A DNA stretch of 13,713 nucleotides from Hamiltosporidium magnivora. Lineage: Eukaryota; Microsporidia; Dubosqiidae. The notes beneath the pieces were generated by a model that saw only the letters and a program-made list of their open reading frames with translations, ran no database searches and had not been told where the DNA came from. The stretch covers positions 1-13,713 of the forward strand of contig PITI01000358.1 in assembly GCA_004325065.1 (NCBI GenBank). Direction: 5' to 3'. A program made the translations under genes and the position numbers. Below, in pieces: positions 1 through 8,309 of this stretch (positions are counted from its first letter, which is position 1; each line of letters begins with the position of its first letter).

Positions 1-1883
1 AATATCTTAAAAATTAAATATAATTGGCAGTTACTAAAATTTAAGTCCTTTGTAAATCAAAGAATATCTTAAAAATCAAATGAATTATATTCTAACTTAT
101 TTCTAAATTTATTTCACAATAAAAAGTCATCTTTATAAAACTTTTATTTGCTTCAGTATTCTTTTCGATATTTTTTTCTTTTTTTTTTATTTTCATATTT
201 AAATATATTTACCAAATAATGATTTAAGAAATAACATGTCAGTTTATAAAGAAATAAATAAAAAGCACAGAATTTTTACTTTCTTTCAAATGTTTTATCT
301 TATGTAATTTATATTCATAAATGTCTTTAAATTATATAAAAAAAAATACCTTAGTAATACTTTATTTTACATCTGTACTTTTATAAGTTATGTATCTATA
401 ATTTCTCCAAATAAATTTACGATTCTTTTTTTTTTAATTACAAATAAAATTATTTACTATTTTTGTGAATTTTTCGAATTAAATTTTCTAATTTTTTCTT
501 AATTTATAAAATAAAAAAAGAAGCAAAAATTTATCTTTGAAAAAAAGAAAAAGAATAAAACTTACAGTTTGAATTTATAATGTTTTTTTGCTTTCTTTAT
601 TTGTTATTAAAATAATATTTTGTAATAAAAAATTCAAGTGAAACTTTAAATCTAAAAAAAATAATTTATTTATTTTATGAGAAACTTAAATATTTTATAT
701 AAAAAAAGAGAATTTAATTTTTATTTCTTCGGTTTTTTATGTTTTTATGAGAATATTTTTATAATTTAAATCTTGAAAAATTAAAAGAAATTTAAATTAT
801 GTTCAAATATCTTTAGATCTTTAAAGCACTAAAATTTCATTATTTCTATTCTCTTTACAATCATTAAATTTATTCAAAAACTTAGATAGTCTTTAAATCA
901 TTACATCATTGAAATATTCATTATTTCTATGCTTTTTGCAATTATAAAATAATTTTATGATTTTAATTTCTTGTTTCACACATCAAAATCATTTAGACAA
1001 AAAAGAAACTAAAATTTGATCATTTTTGACATTTAGACTTTGATTTTTGATGACTGATATCAAAATTCATAACACAAAAATGTATTTTACCACAAAATTC
1101 TTAATTTAAAACCAATTTATTATAAAAAGCAATATTGAATCAATTTACTATTTCAGAATAAATTTTTTATTTGATCTATTTTTTTTTTTTTTTTGTAATT
1201 TTTTAGTACTTTTTTAAATTTGAATAAAATTTGTTCAAAAACAGCTTTCATTTAATTTACTAAATGTAATAAATTTGTACTTTTTTTCTAAATTGCGCAT
1301 TATTTTAATAGAATATTTATAAGGTTGAAATTATATATTTTATATTATTTAGATTTTAAAATACCAATTCTTAGTTATAATAATATGAATCTAATTTCTT
1401 AATAACTAAGTACTTCAGATACATTTTAGTATTCTTTGATTCAAATAATATAATTAAAATCAGAAATATTTATAAAAGATTATTTTTTGTATTTAATAAA
1501 AATAATTTAATAAAATTATAATATTGCATCCATTTGGAATTCTATACATCCAACTGTAAAATTAATATTTGTACAAATATATTAAACACTAAGAATTATA
1601 AGAACAAACTAAAATTAAATTAATTTATATTTTTCTATAAATAACATATATTTAATACAATATATTTAATTTATCAATATGAATCTATCAAATAATTTAA
1701 GATTTAATATATTTACAATATATAAAATATATAATTATAAATCTAAGATTTTAATCATAAAGTAAAAATATAAAGGAAGAGATTTAATTTAAAAGAAATT
1801 CTAAACAAAGTAGAAATGGATTAAATCATAATTTAAATTAAAATTTAATTAGCAAAATATGTAAACGTCAATGACAAGAATTC
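1..1883. other. Gene-free A+T-rich intergenic region
   Basis: No reading frame of useful length appears on either strand. The stretch is low-complexity A/T with long homopolymer runs, including 16 consecutive T at 1179-1194. Two weak duplications are visible: AATATCTTAAAAAT at the very start recurs at 63-76, and CATTATTTCTAT at 838-849 recurs at 919-930, with CTTTAAA before each. The second pair looks like a worn tandem duplication of about 81 bp. No RNA gene was recognised. Confidence 0.6.
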
Positions 1884-1893
1884 TATAAAAGGG
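1884..1893 (+). promoter_or_regulatory. TATA-box-like element upstream of the GATA factor gene
   Basis: TATAAAAGGG lies about 113 bp before the ATG at 2006. It matches the eukaryotic TATA consensus, including the G-rich 3' flank that is otherwise rare in this A/T background. TATA-like strings arise easily here and the distance is long for a microsporidian gene, so this is only a candidate. Confidence 0.3.
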
Positions 1894-2005
1894 AATATTG
1901 CTATTTCAATTAGCGATCTTTTGTTTATTTTTTTGGTAAAAATATAATTTATGATTAAAAATTATATATCAATTTGATTTATATAAAAATATAATAAAAA
2001 ATAAA

Positions 2006-3262
2006 ATGACCGATCCAAAAAAGAAAGAAATGGCAAACAATGATTATATCAATGAAGATGTGATATATATTGAGAAAGATGACAAGAGAAACACAAGAAT
2101 GTATTCTAAAAGAGCAGATGTAGAGGATTCTATTTCAACAATAATGAATTCTGACGTAGATAAAAATAAAATTCGTCGAGAAGCAAACAAAGATACCGAG
2201 AGATATTCAGAATATGGTACTGATGTAGATAATATAGAAAGTAAAGGAGGCAATCAAAGAGATATAGCTAACCAGTCTCTTGATTCAAGAAGAATAGCAA
2301 ATAATCAATTTGAATCAGATCATACACGTGGAGCAAGTGAAGCTTTGGTAGACAAACAGTACTATTACGATGATCCCTATGGTTATTACAAAACCGGTAA
2401 TGTGCCAGCTTATGAATACAAAGGATATGAAAATGAATATGCAGACCCTTCCACAAATAAGTCAAATATTCCCGAACCGCCATCTCATTCCAGATATTCT
2501 TACTATCATAATATGCAGAAGTTAGACAAAGGAACTATGGATTGTAAAAGAAAAGCGAAATATAGAGTTTGTAGTAATTGCTTTACTACCACGACACCTT
2601 CATGGAGAAGAAGCAATGACGGTAAAATGTTATTGTGCAATGCCTGCGGATTGTATGCTAAACTTCATGGAAGACCTAGACCATATAGTACCACCCCAGA
2701 AGGCAAAACAAAAGCTCTTAAGAGTGGATACGAACGCGATAAATGTAGGTCATGTGGTAATATTGATATATTATCGTGGAGTAAAAGTTCAAATGGATAT
2801 CCAATATGTGAAGCATGCGCAGAATATCAGAAAGGACCGGTACAGAACCGTAAAACATACCAAGACTCATACCCACAATCAATGTACCCAGAAACAGAAG
2901 ACTATAGGAGACACAACTACTATGATCGAGTTTACGATTATCCATATCAGCAACAGTATCCTCCATATTATGAGCAACCCGAAAAAAGAAAAAGTTTTGA
3001 TTCATCAGTTTCCAGACAGTCACCACAAAATGTACGTCCTAATTACTCACCTCATCAGTATCAGAACCAGGATATTTCTTATTATCAGCAATATCCTAGA
3101 GATAACGATCCAAGAGATCTTCCTCATCTTTATCAAGAAAAGTATACTGATCAACAAAATTATAGTGAGTATTCAAGAGATCAATATGAAGATCAATTAC
3201 CACCAGATTATGATCATAAATCACAAGGAAGATTTTATAAAAAACATCAAAGAGAAGACTAG
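2006..3262 (+). CDS. GATA-type zinc-finger transcription factor, two fingers (second degenerate)
   Basis: The 418-residue product is a probable nuclear DNA-binding regulator of the GATA family. Finger 1 uses C189, C192, C211 and C214 in a CX2CX18CX2C pattern and carries the family hallmarks [20 protein letters not shown] and RPRP, so it should bind GATA sites. Finger 2 uses C247, C250, C268 and C271 (CX2CX17CX2C). It keeps the Trp (W258) and NG turn but has SWSKSS in place of PxWRR and ACAEYQK in place of ACGLYxKLH, so DNA contact is doubtful. The fingers are flanked by disordered polar arms: residues 1-110 are Asp/Glu/Lys/Asn-rich, 118-170 Tyr-rich and 285-410 rich in Tyr, Gln and Pro. Finger 1 is followed by a basic tail, as in fungal GATA factors. 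The ATG at 2006 is preceded by A/T-only sequence. A second in-frame Met is residue 9, so the exact start is uncertain by eight residues. The gene is visibly richer in G+C than its flanks. The target genes cannot be inferred. Confidence 0.93.
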   Translation: MTDPKKKEMANNDYINEDVIYIEKDDKRNTRMYSKRADVEDSISTIMNSDVDKNKIRREANKDTERYSEYGTDVDNIESKGGNQRDIANQSLDSRRIANNQFESDHTRGASEALVDKQYYYDDPYGYYKTGNVPAYEYKGYENEYADPSTNKSNIPEPPSHSRYSYYHNMQKLDKGTMDCKRKAKYRVCSNCFTTTTPSWRRSNDGKMLLCNACGLYAKLHGRPRPYSTTPEGKTKALKSGYERDKCRSCGNIDILSWSKSSNGYPICEACAEYQKGPVQNRKTYQDSYPQSMYPETEDYRRHNYYDRVYDYPYQQQYPPYYEQPEKRKSFDSSVSRQSPQNVRPNYSPHQYQNQDISYYQQYPRDNDPRDLPHLYQEKYTDQQNYSEYSRDQYEDQLPPDYDHKSQGRFYKKHQRED

Positions 3263-3299
3263 ATTTATTTTGAATGTAAGATTTGTATGAATTCTTGTC

Positions 3300-3305
3300 A
3301 ATAAA
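3300..3305 (+). terminator. Polyadenylation signal of the GATA factor gene
   Basis: AATAAA begins 37 bp after the TAG stop, in keeping with the short 3' UTRs of microsporidian mRNAs. The hexamer is common in this base composition, so position is the main support. Confidence 0.4.
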
Positions 3306-4760
3306 TAATGATTGTGGATATTTCTATAGTTTTCTTTGTATTTCTCTAAACTCTATTTTTAAAGCTTTTACACTTAATACAGATTTGTTTAAATTTATTT
3401 ATTTTTATCAGTTGACCAAACAAATATTACAATTTTATCTTACAAAAAATATTAAAATATTATAAAATGCGGTCATATTAAGAGAATAAAGAGTTTATAA
3501 AAATTTTAATCTATTGTATTATAAATATAATGAAATGGGTTTATTATGGTGAATAAGTTATAAGTAAAGCAACCGATTAAAAATCTATTTCACACATAAT
3601 ACAATAGAATATTTTATTAAATATTTCGGTTCAGTAGTTGCTAAATGAGTATCATTATTACTCAATAACTTTTTTCTAAGAAAAAATTATATTTTTATTA
3701 CAATTATTGAGATGATTTCGAAAATATATTTTATTATTACTTTAATAGTTGTTTTTTTTTGCAATTAATAATTTCAAAATATTTTTGCTTTTAAATATCA
3801 TCATTGATCACTTTATTATATGTTCACAAACAAATATTGATAAAATATATTTAATATAAATCTTGTTATCAATACATATTTTAAAAGTATTTTACTATCT
3901 ATTCGATAAAAATATTAAATATTTTTTAGAACTAAATAATTCTAATTTAAGAAATAATACTTCATTACTTAATATATTTAATATATACACATACCATATA
4001 TTTATGGCAATGTAATAAAACAAAAAAACACAATATTTATATTGGCTTTAAGAAATAATAAAAACTTACCAAATTTTATTGCGAATTAAAATATAATTTT
4101 TTAAACATTTCTAAACAAATAAAATATATTTGATAGATTAAAATAAAAGCATAATTTGATAAATCTTTGTTTAATAGAAATATATTTGATAAATAAAAAA
4201 AATAAATAAATATATTTTTTATAAAAATTCTAAAATATTTTTAAAAAATATATTTTCATACAATTGTACTCAATTACTGTTATAAATATTTATTCTGATA
4301 ATCAATTGTAAAGCTAAAATTAGAAAAATATAAAATATAACCATTTTTATAATGTATAATATACATATTATGCTATAAAGAGATATTTTTATGTATCAAT
4401 CAATTAATTAATATTTCTTTAAATATACGTAGATTTCTTTTAAAAAAAATATGTTTAGAATATTAATAATTATATATTTTTTTAGAATCAAATGGTAAAA
4501 ATTCTATCATACATACAAATTCTTACAGAATTATATACTTTGAAATTTTTTTTAAAAAAGTAAGATTCAAATTAAGAAAATAAAAAACAACAAAAATGAA
4601 GTTAATGAAAATTTTTTAAGTATTTAAATGGATAGTTTAAAATATTCAGCAAATGAAACAAATTTCTGAGTATATCAAGCATTATTTGTTAGAAAATAAA
4701 TATATTTTTAACAATTTATTTACTATCAGTTTATATAATTCAGTAATGTCTCGACGACGA
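3306..4760. other. Gene-free A+T-rich intergenic region
   Basis: There are no convincing coding frames and no tRNA or other RNA signature on either strand. A 60-codon open stretch just after the GATA gene is Phe/Leu/Ile-rich and looks like chance. A 19-bp string at 4126-4144 (see the repeat entry) recurs at 7731-7749. Composition becomes noticeably richer in G and C near 4745, where the decayed stretch starts. Confidence 0.55.
4126..4144. repeat. 19-bp dispersed repeat, copy A (copy B at 7731-7749)
   Basis: ATATTTGATAGATTAAAAT is identical at 4126-4144 and 7731-7749, and both copies are preceded by AATAAAATAT-like sequence. It may be the remnant of a dispersed element. In DNA this rich in A and T, chance matches of this length are not excluded. 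Confidence 0.3.
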
Positions 4761-4761
4761 C

Positions 4762-4941
4762 TCACTTCGAAACGATTAATTGGTTAAAAGAATATAAGGC
4801 ACCAAGTAAAGAGCTCCAATATGATATTTCGCTTTCTATTTGTACATAAAACTTACACAACAAATTATAATGAGTAGAAGTGAACAATAAACAATTAAAA
4901 AAAATTCTATTGGTTGAAAAAAATATTTGAAATATACATCG
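4762..4941 (-). pseudogene. Decayed reading frame without ATG
   Basis: Read on the minus strand, 59 codons are open between a TAA at 4942-4944 and a TGA at 4762-4764. The translation has a protein-like mix (for example KFYVQIESEISYWSSLLGAL) and contains no methionine. The local G+C content is above the surrounding background. After the TGA, the same frame reads VVVETLLNYIN before the next stop. Upstream, other frames give short readable pieces, including METNLSGYSYK. This looks like the relic of a gene or mobile element broken by frameshifts. No family is recognisable. It may belong to a worn third copy of the adjacent tandem unit. Confidence 0.35.
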
Positions 4942-5124
4942 TTAAAATTGTTTCCAGTGTTTATTATTTGTAAGAATAACCTGATAAATTTGTTTCCATT
5001 TTTCTAACATTTTCATTTTTATAAAAAATAAAATCACTTGGTTAAGCTTTATATTCTAAGAATTTACAGTTGCGTAAAAAATTTTATGACAAATGATGGT
5101 TTTTTGCCGTGTTTCCGTGTAATA

Positions 5125-5661
5125 TATTTATATTCTCAATAATAATTGCACAATACAAATATTGCTTGAATAGCTTTTAAGAACTTTATACTTGATTACA
5201 TTAAAAGATTTTTAATAAAAATAACTAAGAGCCTATACCAACATAGATTAAATAATTAAGCATATAGTTAAGGAACAGTGTTTTCATATAAAGAAAATTC
5301 AACATCTGAATAAATTTCCTTGAAAAAAAAGACATAATTCAATAAAAATAGGTAGAAAGTGAACACGCTAGACATAAAATGCAGAGATGAAGTTTTGAAA
5401 AATTGAAAGTAAATAAAATAGAAGGAAGAGAATATGTTATTAAAAAAGATCCTAACTTTTCCTATGAAATTGCTTGAGAGCGGCAAAGAATCAAAAATGA
5501 AAGACTAAAAAATATACGAAGAAGAGACTAAGTTAGTGTATCAAATTTATATTAAAAATGTTAAGAAATTATGGCTCAGATCTTGAAGCTTAGGATTGTT
5601 TTCGGGGTATTTTTTCTTAGGAATGTAAAAGAAAGTTCGTTTCTACGAGTTTAACGTCTAG
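5125..5661. repeat. Degenerate tandem duplication, copy 1 (about 535 bp)
   Basis: This unit matches 5662-6194 along its whole length. Shared landmarks are TATTTATATTCTCAATAATA at the left end, GCTTGAATAGCTT/ACTTGAATAGCTT, AATAAAAATAGG, GAAAGACTAAAAAAT, and TTCTAC followed by GTCTAG at the right end. Offsets between landmarks are 533-539 bp, so a few small indels separate the copies. On the minus strand it holds a 72-codon open frame (5268-5486). The only clear protein-level match to copy 2 lies in that frame's C-terminal half, around KEIYSDVEFSLYENTV. It is probably decayed coding or mobile DNA of unknown origin. Confidence 0.75.
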
Positions 5662-6194
5662 TTTATTTATATTCTCAATAATAATTTCACAAAATAATTT
5701 TACTTGAATAGCTTCATGGAACTTTATATTAGATTAAATCAAAATATTTTTTTGCTAAAAATGACTAAGAATTTATACAACAAATAGATTAAACAATCCA
5801 GCATAGTAAAAACACGGTTTTTTCAAACAAATAAAACACTTCACAAGAATAAATTTCACAGAGAAAAAGGATAGAATGAATAAAAATAGGCGGAAAATGA
5901 CCAGACTAACTATTAAAGCCGAGCTGAAGTCCTGAGGATTGAAATTAAATGGAAAAAGAAGAAGAATTTGGTGATTAAAATGCCTTAAATTTTATTGAGA
6001 AAGTCTGAAGACAACTAAAAATGTGATATGAAAGACTAAAAAATGTACAAGAAACAGATAGGTGAGTGTCTAAAATTTTTATTGAAATAATTAAGTGAAA
6101 TCTTATGGCACAAATAAGTAACTCTAAGAAGATTTTAGGCTTTTTTTTCTTATTAATTTAAAACAAAGGCCGTTTCTACAAGATTACTGTCTAG
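5662..6194. repeat. Degenerate tandem duplication, copy 2 (about 535 bp)
   Basis: This is the second copy of the unit at 5125-5661, directly adjacent and in the same orientation. Its minus-strand frame CEIYSCEVFYLFEKTV aligns with KEIYSDVEFSLYENTV of copy 1. At the right end, minus-strand DSNLVETAFVLN matches DVKLVETNFLLHS. Stops interrupt both frames, so neither copy is an intact gene. The unit ends 18 bp from the stop codon of the zinc-ribbon gene. Confidence 0.75.
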
Positions 6195-6212
6195 TATGCC
6201 TATATTTCCAAT

Positions 6213-6446
6213 CTAGTCAACCAATAGTACTAATTCACACCCAGAACATGTATAAAATGGTAGTCCTTTTTTCAAACGAAAAATACGAATAAAAAACAAA
6301 GTAAAATAACGATCGTATCTGTTGTAATAAAAATTGGCACCCGCACCACAAAAACCACAATTCTTTGTACGTAAAATTTTAATTTCTTCGTCACTGAGAT
6401 TGATCGTTTTTAAAATATCTTTTGTTCCGAATATTATAAATACCAT
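6213..6446 (-). CDS. Small zinc-ribbon protein (zinc-ribbon 15-like)
   Basis: The 77-residue product has two CXXC knuckles, C30/C33 (CGFC) and C67/C70 (CSGC), flanking the segment RYFTLFFIRIFRLKKGLPFY. That order of a short N-terminal hydrophobic strand, CxxC, a (K/R)YFTLFFIP-like strand with basic residues and a second CxxC is the pattern of the zinc-ribbon 15 family of small fungal and bacterial proteins. The biochemical role is not established. Zn binding is inferred from the four Cys. The ATG is preceded immediately by CCC (AACCCATGG), the microsporidian start-site signal, which supports the chosen start. The stop is TAG. The gene lies in the same orientation as the orphan at 6752-7432, 305 bp downstream of it. 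A decayed tandem array begins just beyond its 3' end. Confidence 0.75.
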   Translation of the reverse strand: MVFIIFGTKDILKTINLSDEEIKILRTKNCGFCGAGANFYYNRYDRYFTLFFIRIFRLKKGLPFYTCSGCELVLLVD

Positions 6447-6451
6447 GGGTT
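6447..6451 (-). promoter_or_regulatory. CCC-type start-site signal of the zinc-ribbon gene
   Basis: On the minus strand AACCC abuts the ATG. A CCC or GGG triplet within the last few bases before ATG is a described microsporidian signal linked to short 5' UTRs. C is rare in this intergenic DNA, which makes the triplet stand out. Confidence 0.5.
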
Positions 6452-6478
6452 ATATTTATTCTGTTATCAATCTAAATC

Positions 6479-6494
6479 AAAAAGGGGCCTTTTT
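6479..6494. promoter_or_regulatory. GC-cored palindrome upstream of the zinc-ribbon gene
   Basis: AAAAAGGGGCCTTTTT is an inverted repeat (arms AAAAAGG and CCTTTTT around GG). It sits 33-48 bp before the zinc-ribbon ATG and is one of the few G/C clusters in this intergenic DNA. It could be a binding site or a hairpin near the transcription start. Its function is unknown. Confidence 0.35.
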
Positions 6495-6732
6495 AATCTT
6501 ATGGAAAGCAAACAGTAAAAAAAAGATTTATTATTTTTAACGACTAATTGAATTGTTTGCTATAAGTAGTAATTCAAGTAATATAAATTTATATTTTAAA
6601 AATATTTAATAATTTATTTTTACTGATTTGTGCCAATAGATTCTTTAAAACAACATGAACAGATTAGAAGACTTTTTTACATCAAAATTATAAAATAATA
6701 TTTTAAGGAATTTTTAGATTTTCAAAAACCTT

Positions 6733-6738
6733 TTTATT
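6733..6738 (-). terminator. Polyadenylation signal of the Lys/Asn-rich orphan gene
   Basis: Minus-strand AATAAA lies 14 bp beyond the TAA stop. Another AATAAA (6755-6760) overlaps the last two sense codons. Both fit a very short 3' UTR, though the hexamer is common in this composition. Confidence 0.35.
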
Positions 6739-6751
6739 AAAAAATGATCGA

Positions 6752-7432
6752 TTATTTATTTCTGTTTGTTTCCAAAAGGTTGTCTATAAATTTTATATAC
6801 TTTTTACAATTACTGCATCTTTTTTTAGAACATTTAGCTCTGTCTAAACACTTACCGATGTTGTTTTTATTAAAATTTGATTTTAAACATATTTCGTCAA
6901 TCATTTCTGAAGATTTAATTGTTTCACTTTGTATTTTCTTAGAATTCGATGTATCTTCTTTTAAAGTCAATAAAATATTATTTTTGTCCCCTATATCACT
7001 TTCACACTTAAAAGGGCAAAGATTTTCAAGTTCTGTTTCAAAACTTAAAAGATTTGAATCGCTGTTATCAGGATTATCTATTTCAGCGTTTCGCTTAAAA
7101 TTTTTTTTATTTTGTCTATTTTTACCATTTTTAGTTGTTTTTTTGGTATCTTCAGATAGATTCACTTTGTTTCTTTTATTTTTATAAATATTATTTGATT
7201 GAAATTCAAATTTTTTATTTTCATTTAATTTATCTTTATCACAATCATTTGGTAGTTTATTTGCAAAAATATCAAATTTTGATTCTTTGCCGATACTACA
7301 AATTTTATTGCATTTTTTATTGTTTATGTGTTTATCCTTTTTGATCATTTCTATATCTGAGAGTGTATTACTTTTAGACTTTTTCTCGAATATTTCATTT
7401 TTTATATTTGTAGATCGTTCCTTGAAACTCAT
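6752..7432 (-). CDS. Lys/Asn-rich orphan protein with C-terminal Cys cluster
   Basis: This is a 226-residue frame from ATG to TAA, much longer than chance predicts here. The product is hydrophilic and very rich in Lys, Asn, Ser, Asp and Glu, with basic runs that could act as nuclear targeting signals, and has no signal peptide or membrane segment. Cysteines occur as C41/C45, C139/C143, C182, and a C-terminal group C195-x5-C201-x4-C206-x2-C209 inside KCLDRAKCSKKRCSNCKKYI. The group could bind zinc but matches no domain I can name. The opposite strand carries a 147-codon Phe/Leu-rich frame that I treat as a shadow. The stop codon lies inside a run of AATAAA-like sequence, with a second AATAAA about 14 bp on (6733-6738). 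No function can be assigned. Confidence 0.6.
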   Translation of the reverse strand: MSFKERSTNIKNEIFEKKSKSNTLSDIEMIKKDKHINNKKCNKICSIGKESKFDIFANKLPNDCDKDKLNENKKFEFQSNNIYKNKRNKVNLSEDTKKTTKNGKNRQNKKNFKRNAEIDNPDNSDSNLLSFETELENLCPFKCESDIGDKNNILLTLKEDTSNSKKIQSETIKSSEMIDEICLKSNFNKNNIGKCLDRAKCSKKRCSNCKKYIKFIDNLLETNRNK

Positions 7433-8309
7433 GATTGTCAGAAAACGTAAATAATTTATGATATTTTATCTCCTTTTTACTACAAGTTTATAGGTGTTTC
7501 ACTTTTTTCTTTTAAGGAGATCAACTTATGATTGGTAAAGATTAGAATCAAGAAACATAATTTAGTTTCATATTCTATTGATTTTATATATAATTTGACT
7601 TGAATGAGTTTAACAAAAAAACTTTTTGTATTAAATGCTTCTTTTTACGACTCAAATAATTTCTTCTACATTTGATAAATGAATCACAATATTTAAACTT
7701 TTAAAAAGATTATATCTTTAATAAAATATTATATTTGATAGATTAAAATGTAACTTTTATATCATTTAAGTAAATAAAAAATTGAATTATAGTAAGTACA
7801 GATTCAAAGTTTAAACCGCCAATATTTGAAATATTGAAAGAAAAATATCACAATTTTTTTTACACTTTTATAAAATATTATATTTCAGGACTTTGTTTCT
7901 TGTAAAATCAGTTATGCAAAAGATTGATAATTAATTCTAAATATTGCCTATCTTGACCAAAATAAAATGTATACCTATTTTTTTTGTGAAATTGATACGG
8001 ATAAGAAAAAAAGAATAATAAAATCAGAATAATGCTTACATATGAAATAAAGTGGTATAAAAACTCAAATACCTACCAAAAAAATTTCACAACGACGAAT
8101 TAAAATTTTAATGAGTTTAATTTAAATTTAAAACATACAAAAGAGAAATAAAATCGTATTCTATATAAAATATACAAAAAGTTGTTCAAATCAGAAATAG
8201 AGAGAGAAATAGAAATTCAAGACGAAATATGATTTAATTTCCAAATAAAATATAAAATTAGAACAAATGAAAATATCAATTTATACAAGAAAATATCAAA
8301 AAATACAAA
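7433..8309. other. Gene-free intergenic region
   Basis: This lies between the start of the Lys/Asn-rich orphan gene and the 3' end of the Mpe1-like gene, both on the minus strand, so it should carry the promoter of the former. A TATAAAC on the minus strand (7486-7492) lies about 55 bp before that ATG and is a weak TATA candidate. The second copy of the 19-bp dispersed repeat is at 7731-7749. No coding frame, RNA gene or further structure is supported. Confidence 0.5.
7731..7749. repeat. 19-bp dispersed repeat, copy B
   Basis: This is identical to 4126-4144. The preceding AATAAAATATT differs from copy A only by a small insertion. See copy A for caveats. Confidence 0.3.

Noticed and set aside
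2616..3290. A 224-codon ATG-initiated frame overlapping the GATA gene in the +1 frame.
   Set aside because: A stop in this frame needs T at the second codon position of the GATA frame, i.e. a hydrophobic residue. The GATA C-terminal half has few, so the overlap stays open by composition. The product looks like no protein family.
3283..3465. A 60-codon plus-strand frame after the GATA gene.
   Set aside because: It starts inside the probable 3' UTR and encodes low-complexity Phe/Leu/Ile sequence expected by chance.
4741..4830. Locally GC-richer stretch with CTTCGAA, considered as a tRNA.
   Set aside because: The putative T stem does not pair and no acceptor or D arm can be built on either strand.
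5125..6446. The tandem unit as decayed copies of the zinc-ribbon gene.
   Set aside because: Only a short T-rich match (GTTTGAAAAAA) is shared, its distance to the unit boundary differs (about 90 versus 170 bp), and no CxxC knuckles are visible in the copies.
6744..7187. A 147-codon plus-strand frame antisense to the Lys/Asn-rich gene.
   Set aside because: It encodes a Phe/Leu/Ser-rich product typical of the complement of Lys/Asn/Glu-rich coding. The minus-strand frame is longer and has the Cys motif and an AATAAA at its end.
7514..7530. AAGGAG eight bases before an ATG, like a bacterial ribosome binding site.
   Set aside because: The frame ends after five codons and everything else in the window is eukaryotic.
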